NCBI GenBank assembly: GCA_900540255.1
Contig: UQFE01000001.1
Span: forward strand, 124,001-188,000
Reading direction: 5' to 3'
Source: an uncultured Clostridium sp.
GTDB taxonomy: Bacteria; Bacillota; Clostridia; Clostridiales; Clostridiaceae
Length of the DNA: 64,000 bases
Shown here: piece by piece, positions 45,112 through 55,207 of the stretch
How positions within the stretch are numbered: position 1 is the stretch's first letter
How the letters are laid out: each line of letters opens with the position of its first letter
Translations under genes and position numbers: made by a program
Notes under the pieces: generated by a model
The model's database searches: none
Seen by the model: only the letters and a program-made list of their open reading frames with translations
Told to the model about the DNA's origin: nothing

Positions 45112-47448
45112 TTATAAATTTACTTTAAACTTATTATTATTTAACTTTACTTCATTTTCATTAAATAATACTTTTTTATTATTTTTAAAATTATGCAATG
45201 TAAATTCTATTGATTTATATTTATTTTCATATCCAATATTTTTATTCATTTTTATATTTAAATTATCATTTAAATCAAATATAAATTCATATTCATTAAA
45301 TCTTCCATTCTTATAATCAAAACTTTCACCATCATCATTATAAGCAATATATTTTCCTTCACCTTTTTTATCACATAAATATATACTTAAATTTAAACAC
45401 TCAGTATCTTTTTCTCCAATATAATTGACATCTTCACCATTTGATATAATTGACATTGTCTTAATGTATATAGGACAAATATCTAAAGGGGCATCTTTGA
45501 TAATATATTGTCCTCCTTCAAATTCCTCTCCTGTCCAATAATCAATCCAGCTATTACCCTTTGGTAAATAAACAAGCTTTTGTCTTGCACCCTGTTCTAC
45601 AACCGGAGAAACTAATACATTATCACCAAACATAAATTCATCATTAATTTCATATGTTTTTTTATCATTTTGATAATTATATAATAAAGGCCTTATAATT
45701 GGCGCCCCACTTTTTTCACATTTATGCATCATATCGTATAAGTAAGGAATAAATTTATATCTTAGTTTAATATATTTTTTATTGATTTCTTCTGTAATCT
45801 CATCAAAAGCCCAAGGCTCTTGCTCTCTACTTCCTATTGTAGAATGATTTCTAAATAATGGAGTAAATGTTCCAACTTGCATCCATCTACTTAAAAGTTC
45901 TCCAGTACAATCAAATCCAAACCCTCCCACATCAGTTCCACAAAAGGCCATTCCACTAAGCCCAATATTCATTAACATTGGTAACGACATTCTTAAATGT
46001 TCCCATGTACTTTGATTATCTCCAGTCCAAACGGTTGAATATTTTTGAGTTCCTGCATAACATGCTCTTGTTACTACAAAAGGTCTCTTATTAGTAGCTT
46101 CCTTAATTCCTTCATAAGTTGCCTTATCCATCATATGTCCATAAACATTATGAATTTCTTTATGAGTAACTAAAGTTCCATCGTTATTAAATACTATATC
46201 CTCAGGTAATGGTCCATTAAAACTTGCTGGCTCATTCATATCATTCCATATTCCTGCAATCCCTAAATTAAACATTATTTTTTGATTGTTTCCCCACCAT
46301 TTTCTAACTTGTGAATTCATGAAATCAGGAAAAACAGAATCCCCAGGCCAAACAGTATTCTTATATACCATTCCATCCTTATCTGTTGCAAAATATCCAT
46401 TTTTAAGTCCTTCATCATAAATTTTATAACCTTTATCAACTTTAACTCCTGGATCTATTATTGTAACAACCTTAAATCCCATACTTTTTAATTCATCAGT
46501 AAATGCTTTTGGATCTTTAAATTTCTTATTATCCCAAGTAAATACTCTAAAATCATCCATATAATCAATATCTAAATAAATAGTATCACATGGTATATTT
46601 TTTTCTCTAAAAGTTTTTGCAATTTCTAAAGCTCTTTGTTCTGGAGCATATGACCATCTGCATTGCTGATATCCTAATGTCCAAAGTTGTGGCAATGGTG
46701 TTTTTCCTGTTAAATTAGTATATTCATTTACAACTTCACTTACTTCTGGTCCATAAATAAAATAATAATCTAAATTGCCATCCTTTGCTCCAAAATAATA
46801 ATAATTTGAATTTTCTTTTCCCATATCAAAGTGACTTTCAAAATGATTATCAAAAAAAATACCACTTGCTTCATTATTTTTAATAGCAATTAAAAATGGA
46901 ATTGATTTATATAATTGAGCATATGTTTCTCCATGCGGCGTTGGATCATCAGTATTCCAATTTCTATAATGATATCCCTTTTTATTTAAAGAACCTGTTC
47001 TTTCTCCTAACCCATAAAAATACATATCATTTTCCATTACTTTTGATACATATACCTTAAAATCTTCATGTCCTTCCAATTTATGACCTTCTTCTGCTGC
47101 TAAAGAAAAATCTGCTCCTAATCTTCTAAATGGATTTCTTTCTCCTCTAAAATCTCTACATAATGGCTCACCATTTAACTTAAAGATATCAACTTTAAAG
47201 TCATCATAAATTTTTACATCTAATTTAGCTGTTTTTATATTTAAATAATCATCTTTTTTTTCTATATTAAAATTAATTTTTTTACACTTTAAATTTTCTA
47301 CTGCCTTAGAATTTCTTTCTTTTCTAAATATAGGAGCAAAAAAATTAATTACTGAATCATTAATTATTGTAACAATACATTGAATATTTTTATAATTTAC
47401 TAATACTATATTTTCATTAACTTCATAATTTAAAATTTTACCCATCAT
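45112..47448 (-). CDS. Alpha-glucosidase, glycoside hydrolase family 31
   Basis: A 778-residue GH31 enzyme without a signal peptide, so intracellular. The nucleophile Asp lies in GIWNDMNEPASF (about residue 400) and the acid/base Asp in WTGDNQSTWEHLR (about residue 476). An N-terminal beta-sandwich domain precedes the barrel, and C-terminal beta domains follow. GTLGYQQCRWSY-like substrate-pocket sequence is present (WTLGYQQCRWSYAPEQ). Such enzymes release alpha-linked glucose from maltose, isomaltose or similar sugars. It is divergent from an AraC-type regulator (47584-48483), its likely controller. Length and motifs are normal. Confidence 0.95.
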   Translation of the reverse strand: MMGKILNYEVNENIVLVNYKNIQCIVTIINDSVINFFAPIFRKERNSKAVENLKCKKINFNIEKKDDYLNIKTAKLDVKIYDDFKVDIFKLNGEPLCRDFRGERNPFRRLGADFSLAAEEGHKLEGHEDFKVYVSKVMENDMYFYGLGERTGSLNKKGYHYRNWNTDDPTPHGETYAQLYKSIPFLIAIKNNEASGIFFDNHFESHFDMGKENSNYYYFGAKDGNLDYYFIYGPEVSEVVNEYTNLTGKTPLPQLWTLGYQQCRWSYAPEQRALEIAKTFREKNIPCDTIYLDIDYMDDFRVFTWDNKKFKDPKAFTDELKSMGFKVVTIIDPGVKVDKGYKIYDEGLKNGYFATDKDGMVYKNTVWPGDSVFPDFMNSQVRKWWGNNQKIMFNLGIAGIWNDMNEPASFNGPLPEDIVFNNDGTLVTHKEIHNVYGHMMDKATYEGIKEATNKRPFVVTRACYAGTQKYSTVWTGDNQSTWEHLRMSLPMLMNIGLSGMAFCGTDVGGFGFDCTGELLSRWMQVGTFTPLFRNHSTIGSREQEPWAFDEITEEINKKYIKLRYKFIPYLYDMMHKCEKSGAPIIRPLLYNYQNDKKTYEINDEFMFGDNVLVSPVVEQGARQKLVYLPKGNSWIDYWTGEEFEGGQYIIKDAPLDICPIYIKTMSIISNGEDVNYIGEKDTECLNLSIYLCDKKGEGKYIAYNDDGESFDYKNGRFNEYEFIFDLNDNLNIKMNKNIGYENKYKSIEFTLHNFKNNKKVLFNENEVKLNNNKFKVNL

Positions 47449-47583
47449 TATACATTTCCCCCTTTTTTACTCAATTAAATTATTTAAATAATTTAATTAT
47501 AATGTTATTATAATTATAAGAAATAGAAAATACTTGTAATATACTAACACTTATTAAAATAATAATGCTATATTGGAGATTTT

Positions 47584-48483
47584 ATGGATAAATTAAAATT
47601 TACAAAACTAAAAGAAAACACATGCCATGGAGATTTTATATTGCCATTTTCAATATATAAGGGTACTATAAGCACTAGTTTTCCTTCTATTGCTGTTCAT
47701 TGGCATGAGGAAGTTGAAGTTATAATAGTTATTGATGGAAGTTGCGATTATAGAATTGATTTAGATAAATTTACAATTAACAAAGGGGATATACTAATAG
47801 TTTCCCCTCAAGCACTTCATTCATTTAATTTAATACCTGAAAATACAATGACTTGGGTTTCTTTTGTATTTAATATGAATATGCTTAAAAGTTCAGATAC
47901 TGATGGTACCTTACTTAAATACATAGCACCTATTTTAAACCATGAACATGAGCTTCCTTATTTAATTAATAAAAATAATTCATGCTATAATAAAATTTTG
48001 TCTTTAATAGAATATATACTTTTTTGCTACTATGAAAAAGAAATTGCATACGAACTTGAACTAAAATCACTTTTATTTAACTTATTTTCAATTCTTTATA
48101 AAAATAACTTAATAAATAAACAATCAACTAAAAGTTCACTAACATTTAATACTACAGATAAAATTAAAATAATTTTAAACTATATTAATGAGCATTTTGC
48201 TGAAGATATTTCAATAAATACATTAGCTACTCTTTGTGATTATAGTGAATATCACTTTATGCGATTTTTTAAAAAACATATAGGATTAACTTGTATACAA
48301 TATATAAATAATCTTAGATTAGAAAAGGCATCTATTTTGCTTACTTCAAGTAATATGCCTATTACTGACATTTCCTTAGATGTAGGATTTGATAATTTAT
48401 CTTATTTTAATAAGCTTTTTAAAAGAAAATACAAATTAACTCCAAAGGAATTTAGGTTATTAAATAGTTCTCTTTTAAAATAA
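47584..48483 (+). CDS. AraC-family transcriptional regulator with cupin sensor domain
   Basis: A 299-residue regulator. The N-terminal cupin-like ligand domain contains VHWHEEVEVIIVIDGSCDYRID and GDILIVSPQALHSFNL; the C-terminal 100 residues are two helix-turn-helix motifs (ISINTLATLCDYSEYHFMRFFKKHIG and ITDISLDVGFDNLSYFNKLFKRKYKLTPKEFR). It is transcribed away from the GH31 gene with a 135-bp shared gap, a typical arrangement for a sugar-responsive regulator next to its target. The ligand is unknown; an alpha-glucoside is a reasonable guess. Ribosome site is TTGGAGA. Confidence 0.92.
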   Translation: MDKLKFTKLKENTCHGDFILPFSIYKGTISTSFPSIAVHWHEEVEVIIVIDGSCDYRIDLDKFTINKGDILIVSPQALHSFNLIPENTMTWVSFVFNMNMLKSSDTDGTLLKYIAPILNHEHELPYLINKNNSCYNKILSLIEYILFCYYEKEIAYELELKSLLFNLFSILYKNNLINKQSTKSSLTFNTTDKIKIILNYINEHFAEDISINTLATLCDYSEYHFMRFFKKHIGLTCIQYINNLRLEKASILLTSSNMPITDISLDVGFDNLSYFNKLFKRKYKLTPKEFRLLNSSLLK

Positions 48484-48544
48484 AAATGAAATGTTATATT
48501 TTGAAAAAGTTTTTTAACTTTCTTTTTAATATAACATTTCATTT
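48484..48544. terminator. Bidirectional terminator between AraC and ABC permease genes
   Basis: A 17-bp perfect stem (48484-48500 / 48528-48544; core ATGAAATGTTATATT) with a long A/T loop containing an inner GAAAAAG / CTTTCTTTTT pairing, placed between convergent genes. Confidence 0.82.
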
Positions 48545-48550
48545 ATTTAA

Positions 48551-51500
48551 CTAATCTACTGATTTTAAAGATTCAACCATTTTAATGTTTTTTAATTTAT
48601 AATACATTGCTAAATTAACAAGTAATGAAAAAGCTAATGTTAAAATTCCAGCAATTACAAAACTAAATAATGCTATTTTTCTTCCAAACATAATATAGTC
48701 CATTTCAACTGTAACCATAATAAACTTATGGAATAGCTTCCCTAATCCTAATCCTGTAATTAATCCAATTATAGTTAGCAAAATATTTTCTCTATAAATA
48801 TACGCAGACACTTCATTATCATAAAACCCTAAAACTTTAATAGTTGCTATTTCTCTTACACGTTCTGAAATATTAACATTTGTTAAATTATATAATACTA
48901 TGAAAGATAATGCTCCTGCACATAATATCATTACAACAACTACTAAATCTAATGACTTTATTGTATCATCAAAATTTTCTTTAATACTTGTATTATTTAC
49001 AGCTCCAGTTACTCCATCCATATTTATAAACTTATTTGAAATTTCATTAACTGATTTTTCATCATTTAATTTTAATAACACATTATTTACTTGAGGTATT
49101 TTTCCAAAAATATCCTCATAATACTTATCACTTATATAAATATAGTTATTTATATACCTTTCAGTTATATATCCAATAGTAGCTTTAGCTTTATTATTAG
49201 CATTATTTGTAATTTCTATTTCATCTCCAATTTTAACATTTAATAAAGTAGCAATTTTTTCAGATATTACTATACTATTTTTAGGCAATGTAATAATTTC
49301 TTCTGTCTTTCTATTTCTTAATAACTCAAATTCATTAAAATTCTCACTATCATTTGATATAACCAATGAAACACCCTTACTTATTTCATTAATAGTAGCT
49401 TTACCACTTTCAGTTGTAACAAATAAGTAATCAGCTACATTATTATCATTACTTAATTCATTTTTAATATATTCAATTTTTTCTTCACTAACATCTTTTG
49501 CTAAACTTAATGACATTTGATATTTTGTAAGTTCTCCATATTGTTTCGATACAACAGCTTTAATAGAATCCTTAATTCCAAATCCAGCAACTAATAATGC
49601 TGTACTTCCTGCTATTCCTATTACAGTCATTAAAAATCTCTTTTTATATCTAAAAATATTTCTTATTGTAACTTTACCAATAAAGTTAAGTTTATTCCAT
49701 ATAAATGGTATTTTTTCTAATAAAATTCTCTTACCTTCTTTTGGAGCCTTTGGTCTCATTAAAATTGATGGAGTTTCTCTTAATTCCATTCTACATGCAG
49801 CATATGTTACAAATGTTGTAACTCCAATAGCAACAGTAAATACTGTTAATATAAGTGGAATATTAATTGTATAATTTATTTCAGGTAAAATATACATCAT
49901 TTTATATGCATTTATTATAATAAGAGGAAATACCGTAAGTCCTAAAGCAATACCTATAACACTTCCTATTAAACTTGCAAATAATGCATAAATTATAAAC
50001 TTTTTAGCTATACTTCCATTGCCATATCCTAAAGCCTTTAATGTTCCAATATTAATTCTTTGTTCATCTACCATTCTTGTCATTGTAGTTAAGCATACTA
50101 ATCCTGCAACAATAAAGAAGAATACTGGAAAAACATTTGATAATTTATTTATGCTTTTAGCATTATTTTCAAAATCAACATATGAATAATGAGATTTTCT
50201 ATCTAAAACATATAATTCAGGTTTTTCAATTTTAGAAATTTTATCTTCAGCTTTAATAATTTCATCTTTTGCCTTATCTAATTCCTCATTTGCAGTTTTT
50301 TCTTTTTCTAAAAGCTCTTTTTCTCCTTCTTCTAATTGTAATTTCCCTTCATTTATCTTATCTTTTGCTTCTTTGATTTTAGCTTCCCCAACTTCTTTTA
50401 ATTCTTTCAATGAATTTTTAGATGAATTTATAGCTTTTTTCCCAGCTGCTAATTGTATATTAGCTGCATTAAGATTTTCCTCTTGCTTTGCTAATTCATT
50501 TTTACCTTGTTCAAGCTGCTTTTTAGCTTCATTTAATTTAACACTGCCTTGCTCAAATAAATTATTTAACGAATTAATTTGTTCCTGTATATTTAATTTT
50601 ATCTCTTCTGTTAAGCTTTCATCATTTAAGGATAATTTTAAATTATTTATTTGATCTTTTAATTGTTGTAATCCATCTTCTGATTTTCTAATACTTTCTT
50701 CTGCTTTTGCAAAATTTTCCTCAGCACTCTTTTTTGCTTCATTAAATGCACTTAATCCTAAATTGTATTCCTCTTCTTTTTCTTTTAGTTCACTTTCTGC
50801 AACACTAATTTTGTATTTTCCATCTTCTATTGAATCATATAATTGCTGTTCTCTTGATGATATTTCATCTTGTGATTCCATTAGCTTACTTTTCGAATCT
50901 TCAATTTCTTTTTTTGCATCTTCTATTTGCCTTAAGACAGTTGACTTTTTATCTTCATATTCTTTTTTACCATTTTCCAACTCTTCTTTAGCAAGATTTA
51001 CTATTTCTAAATATCTTCTATTATTTATATCTGAAGATATATTTTCTATTGATAAAATAGATTCATTAATAACTTCAAAGTATTCATCATTATACGAATT
51101 TAAATTTTTAACACCATCAATTGTCACATATACTTCACTATAAATATCATTTTTAAAGTTATCTTCATTTATAAACATATATGTTTTAACATTCCCATTA
51201 CCTATAGTACTACTTCCAATTTGATTACTTAAATAATATGGTGTTTCCACAACTCCTACAATTTCATATTCAATATTTTTTAAGGATTCAGAAATATCAC
51301 TATCATCTCCAGATGTTAAAAGAAGTTTATCACCAATTTTTAAATTTAAACTACTAAACTTTTCATTTCCTATTACGCATTCATTTTCTTTAGAAGGCAT
51401 TTTCCCTTTTACTAAATTTACTCTATTAATATAATTTTCATTATTATTATTTAAATTTTCACTTGGAAGACTATGAATCCTTATTACAAACTCTTCAGAA

Positions 51501-51802
51501 TTTTGCTTTGATAATGCATCCATTGTCTTACTTGGATATACACCTAATATACTATTTATATCTTTTATATCCTTAACATCTTTATCTGTTAATCCTAATG
51601 TTGATATTATTTTTAAATCCATTAAATTATAATCATCATAATATTTATCTGCTGTTGCTTTCATGTCAATTGGTGCAATTTTAACACCAGTAAAAAGCAT
51701 TACTCCTAATGTAATTATAGCTGCAATAGAAATAAACCTTCCTTTTGATTTATTAACATCCCTTAATATATCTTTCCATAAAGCATTTTTCATAATTACC
51801 AT
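48551..51802 (-). CDS. FtsX-like ABC exporter permease with long coiled coil
   Basis: A 1083-residue permease with two FtsX-type cores: helix 1 at residues 20-45, a large extracellular domain, then helices around 560-680, and a second FtsX core near residues 735-760 and 960-1075. Between about residues 260 and 530 the extracellular domain is a highly charged Lys/Glu/Gln coiled coil (KKEIEDSKSKLMESQDEISS and many similar heptads). This matches the YhgE/MacB-like large permeases that work with a separate ATPase, here the overlapping gene at 51796. The first start codon overlaps the ATPase stop. Substrates might be peptides, lipids or antimicrobials; unknown. Confidence 0.9.
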   Translation of the reverse strand: MVIMKNALWKDILRDVNKSKGRFISIAAIITLGVMLFTGVKIAPIDMKATADKYYDDYNLMDLKIISTLGLTDKDVKDIKDINSILGVYPSKTMDALSKQNSEEFVIRIHSLPSENLNNNNENYINRVNLVKGKMPSKENECVIGNEKFSSLNLKIGDKLLLTSGDDSDISESLKNIEYEIVGVVETPYYLSNQIGSSTIGNGNVKTYMFINEDNFKNDIYSEVYVTIDGVKNLNSYNDEYFEVINESILSIENISSDINNRRYLEIVNLAKEELENGKKEYEDKKSTVLRQIEDAKKEIEDSKSKLMESQDEISSREQQLYDSIEDGKYKISVAESELKEKEEEYNLGLSAFNEAKKSAEENFAKAEESIRKSEDGLQQLKDQINNLKLSLNDESLTEEIKLNIQEQINSLNNLFEQGSVKLNEAKKQLEQGKNELAKQEENLNAANIQLAAGKKAINSSKNSLKELKEVGEAKIKEAKDKINEGKLQLEEGEKELLEKEKTANEELDKAKDEIIKAEDKISKIEKPELYVLDRKSHYSYVDFENNAKSINKLSNVFPVFFFIVAGLVCLTTMTRMVDEQRINIGTLKALGYGNGSIAKKFIIYALFASLIGSVIGIALGLTVFPLIIINAYKMMYILPEINYTINIPLILTVFTVAIGVTTFVTYAACRMELRETPSILMRPKAPKEGKRILLEKIPFIWNKLNFIGKVTIRNIFRYKKRFLMTVIGIAGSTALLVAGFGIKDSIKAVVSKQYGELTKYQMSLSLAKDVSEEKIEYIKNELSNDNNVADYLFVTTESGKATINEISKGVSLVISNDSENFNEFELLRNRKTEEIITLPKNSIVISEKIATLLNVKIGDEIEITNNANNKAKATIGYITERYINNYIYISDKYYEDIFGKIPQVNNVLLKLNDEKSVNEISNKFINMDGVTGAVNNTSIKENFDDTIKSLDLVVVVMILCAGALSFIVLYNLTNVNISERVREIATIKVLGFYDNEVSAYIYRENILLTIIGLITGLGLGKLFHKFIMVTVEMDYIMFGRKIALFSFVIAGILTLAFSLLVNLAMYYKLKNIKMVESLKSVD

Positions 51803-52500
51803 TCAATCCTTTCCACTGGAACTGGATTTTTATTAATAGTTATATTTTTTATCCTTCCATTTTTAACTTCAATTACCTTATCCCCCATAGGTGTTAATGC
51901 TAAATTATGAGTAATTATTACAACAGTAACTCCATTTTTCCTGCATGTTTCTTGTAGTAATTTTAAAATAGCCTTTCCTGTATTATAATCTAATGCTCCA
52001 GTAGGCTCATCACATAATAGTAATTTAGGATTTTTAGCTATTGCTCTTGCTATTGCAACCCTTTGTTGTTCCCCACCTGATAATTGAGCTGGAAAATTAT
52101 TTTTTCTATGTGATAATCCTACAGCATCTAATACTTCATCTATATTTAATGGATTTTTAGATATTTGTATTGCTAATTCCACATTTTCTCTTGCGGTTAA
52201 ATTTTGAACTAAATTATAAAATTGAAATACAAATCCAATATCATACCTTCTATATGTAATTAAATCTTTTTGTGAAAATTGACTTATATCCTTATTATCA
52301 ACAATAACTTGTCCTTCTGATGCAGTATCCATTCCCCCTAAAATATTTAATATTGTAGATTTTCCTGCACCACTAGCACCAGCAACAACTATAAATTCTC
52401 CCTTGTTAATTGAAAAATCAACTCCGCTTAATGCTTCAATTTCTACTTCTCCCATTTTATACTTCTTTTTTACATTTTTAAACTCTATGTATCCAGGCAT
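51796..52500 (-). CDS. ABC exporter ATP-binding protein (LolD/MacB type)
   Basis: A 234-residue ATPase with Walker [10 protein letters not shown], signature [16 protein letters not shown], Walker [13 protein letters not shown] and the H-loop IITHN. The Q-loop and [21 protein letters not shown] are typical of the LolD/MacB group that pairs with FtsX-like permeases. It overlaps the permease gene by 7 bp, so the pair is one operon. No two-component system or regulator is attached, in contrast to many Firmicute peptide-resistance transporters of this class. Confidence 0.95.
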   Translation of the reverse strand: MPGYIEFKNVKKKYKMGEVEIEALSGVDFSINKGEFIVVAGASGAGKSTILNILGGMDTASEGQVIVDNKDISQFSQKDLITYRRYDIGFVFQFYNLVQNLTARENVELAIQISKNPLNIDEVLDAVGLSHRKNNFPAQLSGGEQQRVAIARAIAKNPKLLLCDEPTGALDYNTGKAILKLLQETCRKNGVTVVIITHNLALTPMGDKVIEVKNGRIKNITINKNPVPVERIEW

Positions 52501-52747
52501 TACTTATTTATCCTTTCTATCTGATAATATTTTCATATTTTAAGTATACAATAGTTAAATTTTCCTCACAACAATTTAAAAATTCTTTAACTATTTATTA
52601 ATAATATTATTATCATTTTCTTATTTTTTAGCATAAATTATAGTAATTTGCGTCTATTCTTAGGTTTATATAATAATTATTGTCTAAGTAACTAAGTATT
52701 TACCTTTGAATATACTGATTAATATAAAAATATACAAGGAGCAACAT

Positions 52748-53389
52748 ATGTGTCTTATTTCTTCTATTTTATTAGCATTTTCAGCAAGTTTGGACAGTTT
52801 GATAATTGGAATAGCTTATGGAATTAAAAAAATTAGAATTACACTTAGTATTAATATAATAATTGCTTTAATAGTAACATTAGGTACATTTTTATCAATG
52901 CTTTTAGGTACTATTTTAGGAAAGTTCATACCTAGATATATATGCAATTATATAGGGGCAATACTTTTAATTTTTGTAGGCCTTTGGATGACATTAAATT
53001 ATTTCAAAGAGCAAAAAATATCAAAGAATTATTATTGTGATAATGATGATATTATCACTAATGATTTAATAGATTCCTTAAATTATGATGAAATATTAAC
53101 TAAAAATAAAACTGCTGATATAGATGGTTCTGGTAATATAGAACTTAAAGAAGCAGTTTCCTTAGCATTAGCCTTAAGTATAAATAATTTTGCACTTGGA
53201 ATTGGTGCAAGCATGTCTGGAATTAGTATTTCACTTACTACAGTTTTCACATTTATTTTTAGTGTCTTAATTTTAATTTTAGGTTTAAAAATAGGTAATA
53301 GCTTTCTTTCAGAGATATTTGGAAAATATTCAGGTTTATTATCAGCCATAATAATAATTTTAATGGGTGTTTTTCAATTATTTTTTTAA
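52748..53389 (+). CDS. ytaF: Sporulation membrane protein YtaF (MntP-like fold)
   Basis: A 213-residue membrane protein with two three-helix repeats separated by a polar loop (about residues 90-140) that contains DIDGSGNIELKEAVSLALALSINN, resembling an EF-hand-like acidic segment before the second half. N-terminal SILLAFSASLDSLIIGIAYG matches the YtaF/MntP group; Bacillus YtaF is a forespore protein of unclear role, and MntP exports manganese. The start is ATG at 52748 behind AAGGAG; an upstream in-frame start at 52706 is unlikely. A terminator hairpin follows at 53429-53460. Confidence 0.85.
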   Translation: MCLISSILLAFSASLDSLIIGIAYGIKKIRITLSINIIIALIVTLGTFLSMLLGTILGKFIPRYICNYIGAILLIFVGLWMTLNYFKEQKISKNYYCDNDDIITNDLIDSLNYDEILTKNKTADIDGSGNIELKEAVSLALALSINNFALGIGASMSGISISLTTVFTFIFSVLILILGLKIGNSFLSEIFGKYSGLLSAIIIILMGVFQLFF

Positions 53390-53428
53390 GCGTTATTAAA
53401 AACTTTTTAATATTTGTATATATCAAAA

Positions 53429-53460
53429 GGTATTATTTATAAAATATTATAAATAATACC
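53429..53460 (+). terminator. Intrinsic terminator after ytaF
   Basis: A 13-bp perfect stem GGTATTATTTATA / TATAAATAATACC with a 6-nt loop, followed by TAATTTTTTATC. It sits between convergent genes and could also serve the pentapeptide gene. Confidence 0.85.
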
Positions 53461-53467
53461 TAATTTT

Positions 53468-54112
53468 TTATCTTATTTCTTTTTGTATCATTTTAATTAT
53501 ATAGCTTATAGTATAAAAATCTCTTTCTATTTTTGACTTTATTTTAGAAAATCCTTCTATTAACTCATTTTCTGAAAAGTTTTCTAAAAGAATCATTACT
53601 GTTAATGTATTGATACCTCCATCTTTAGTATCAAATATTCTTGAACTTTTAACATATTTATTTTCCATAAAATTTTCTAATGAACTTTTTAACTCATTGC
53701 TTAAATTAATTTCTGGCATTTCACCCAAAATTCTTACTTCTTTTAATTCTCTATTTAAATTTTTTGTTTTTTCTAATTTGCACCCTAAAAAAATAGTATT
53801 TTCAAATATTGCATCTTTAAAATCTGCTCCATCTAAATTTGCCCCTTCAAAAATAGCATTTTTAAATTTAGCATTTTTAAATTTACTATTTTTTAAGTTA
53901 GTTCCAATAAACTCTGTTCCTTCAAAGCTTCCATTAATAAAACTACACGTTTTAAAATGTGCTCCTCTAAAAGTTGCAAAATTAAAATTAGAATTTGCAA
54001 AATTACAATTATAACAATTACTTCTTTTAAAATTCTTATACATAAAAATTTTATCTTTTTTTTCTATATTATTGTAATGAAAATTTTCACTTCCGTTAAT
54101 ATCTTTTGCCAT
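53468..54112 (-). CDS. Pentapeptide-repeat protein
   Basis: A 214-residue protein with at least twelve A(D/N)LXX-type pentapeptide repeats between about residues 30 and 115 (for example NCNFANSNFNFATFRGAHF, FEGTEFIGTNLKNSKFKNA, IFEGANLDGADFKDA), which form a right-handed quadrilateral beta helix. The C-terminal 90 residues are helical and unrelated. Such proteins can mimic DNA or bind proteins, and some protect gyrase; nothing here indicates which. No signal peptide. Ribosome site GAGGAGA. Confidence 0.88.
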   Translation of the reverse strand: MAKDINGSENFHYNNIEKKDKIFMYKNFKRSNCYNCNFANSNFNFATFRGAHFKTCSFINGSFEGTEFIGTNLKNSKFKNAKFKNAIFEGANLDGADFKDAIFENTIFLGCKLEKTKNLNRELKEVRILGEMPEINLSNELKSSLENFMENKYVKSSRIFDTKDGGINTLTVMILLENFSENELIEGFSKIKSKIERDFYTISYIIKMIQKEIR

Positions 54113-54266
54113 TTCTTTCTCCTCTTGTTTTTTTATTATTCTACAATCTTATAATACTTTTCTTTTAAAAGTCAATAAATAATCTTATTTTTTATGTATA
54201 TTAAATTTTAAATGAGTAATAATAATACAGATGTTTTTAAGGAAAATAATATAAGGAGGGTTTTAA

Positions 54267-54809
54267 GTGAAAAAATTTATTTGTACTGTATGTGGTTATG
54301 TTCACGAAGGTGATGCACCACCTGAATTTTGTCCTGTATGTAAAGCTTCTTCTAGCAAATTTGAAGAAATGAAAGGGGAAATGACCTGGGCTGATGAACA
54401 TAGAGTTGGCATTTGTGAAAATATTGATCCTGAAATCATTGAAGGTTTAAGAGCTAATTTTACTGGAGAATGTACTGAAGTTGGAATGTACATTGCAATG
54501 TCTCGTGTAGCTGATCGTGAAGGCTTTCCTGAAGTTGCTGAAGCCTATAAAAGAATTGCCTATGAAGAAGCTGATCATGCAAGTAGATTTGCAGAAATGT
54601 TAGGTGAAGTTGTTTCTACAAGTACTAAAGCAAATTTAGAAGCTAGAGTTGAAGCTGAGTTTGGTGCTTGTGATGGCAAAAAGAAACTTGCTAATTTAGC
54701 AAAACAAAATAACTTAGATGCTATTCATGATTCTGTTCATGAAATGTGCAAAGATGAAGCTAGACATGGAAAAGCATTTAAAGGCTTATTAGATAGATAT
54801 TTTAATTAA
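54267..54809 (+). CDS. Reverse rubrerythrin (NADH peroxidase type)
   Basis: A 180-residue oxidative-stress protein with the rubredoxin-like domain at the N-terminus ([21 protein letters not shown], residues 6-26), followed by a diiron ferritin-like domain ([40 protein letters not shown]). This order, opposite to classical rubrerythrin, is that of clostridial reverse rubrerythrins that reduce hydrogen peroxide and oxygen with NADH-derived electrons. It starts with GTG at 54267 behind AAGGAGGG. The DUF1540 gene follows by 24 bp, probably co-transcribed. Confidence 0.93.
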   Translation: MKKFICTVCGYVHEGDAPPEFCPVCKASSSKFEEMKGEMTWADEHRVGICENIDPEIIEGLRANFTGECTEVGMYIAMSRVADREGFPEVAEAYKRIAYEEADHASRFAEMLGEVVSTSTKANLEARVEAEFGACDGKKKLANLAKQNNLDAIHDSVHEMCKDEARHGKAFKGLLDRYFN

Positions 54810-54833
54810 TTTGCTTATAAAGGAGATACTTAT

Positions 54834-55151
54834 ATGACAAAAATTAATTGTGATGTAACAAATTGTTCTTATAATTGTTCAGGAAATTGTTTTTCAAACC
54901 GTGTTGATATTGGTGGAATGGCTTCATGTAGTGAAAACGACACATGTTGTGGTTCATTTTTAGATAAAAAACATTATAGTGATTTAACTAACTGTGCAGA
55001 AAATTGTACTCCTTGTGATTGTTTAGTATGTAAGGTAAGTAGTTGTGCTCATAATGAAAATTGCCTTTGCAATCTTTCATCTATTCAAGTACATGGAGGT
55101 AATGCAAACCTTTATACAGAAACTAATTGTGCAAGCTTTGATAAAAAATAA
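54834..55151 (+). CDS. DUF1540 cysteine-rich protein
   Basis: A 105-residue protein with two DUF1540 modules: residues about 4-42 (CDVTNCSYNCSGNCFSNRV...CGSF) and about 55-102 (CTPCDCLVCKVSSCAHNENC...CASF). Seventeen or so cysteines suggest metal or redox-cofactor binding or disulphides. Function is unknown across the family, which is common in clostridia. It lies 24 bp after the reverse rubrerythrin gene with AAAGGAGA as ribosome site, which suggests a link to oxidative stress. Confidence 0.88.
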   Translation: MTKINCDVTNCSYNCSGNCFSNRVDIGGMASCSENDTCCGSFLDKKHYSDLTNCAENCTPCDCLVCKVSSCAHNENCLCNLSSIQVHGGNANLYTETNCASFDKK

Positions 55152-55162
55152 CACCATAAATT

Positions 55163-55199
55163 AAAGACAAATGATATTTAATTATTATCATTTGCCTTT
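55163..55199. terminator. Terminator between DUF1540 and TPR genes
   Basis: A 14-bp stem AAAGACAAATGATA / TATCATTTGCCTTT with one mismatch and a 9-nt loop, followed by TTGTTTTTATT on the plus strand; it lies between convergent genes. Confidence 0.8.
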
Positions 55200-55207
55200 T
55201 GTTTTTA

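Noticed and set aside
47449-47583. Clear AraC operator between the GH31 and AraC genes
   Set aside because: Several short AT repeats are present but none is distinct enough from the background to call.
50763-51143. Plus-strand frame opposite the coiled-coil part of the ABC permease
   Set aside because: Low-complexity Ser/Phe translation mirrors the Lys/Glu-rich coiled coil on the true strand; no ribosome site.
53610-54014. Long plus-strand frame opposite the pentapeptide-repeat gene
   Set aside because: It is the antisense of repeated codons in that gene; the repetitive sequence keeps several frames open by chance.
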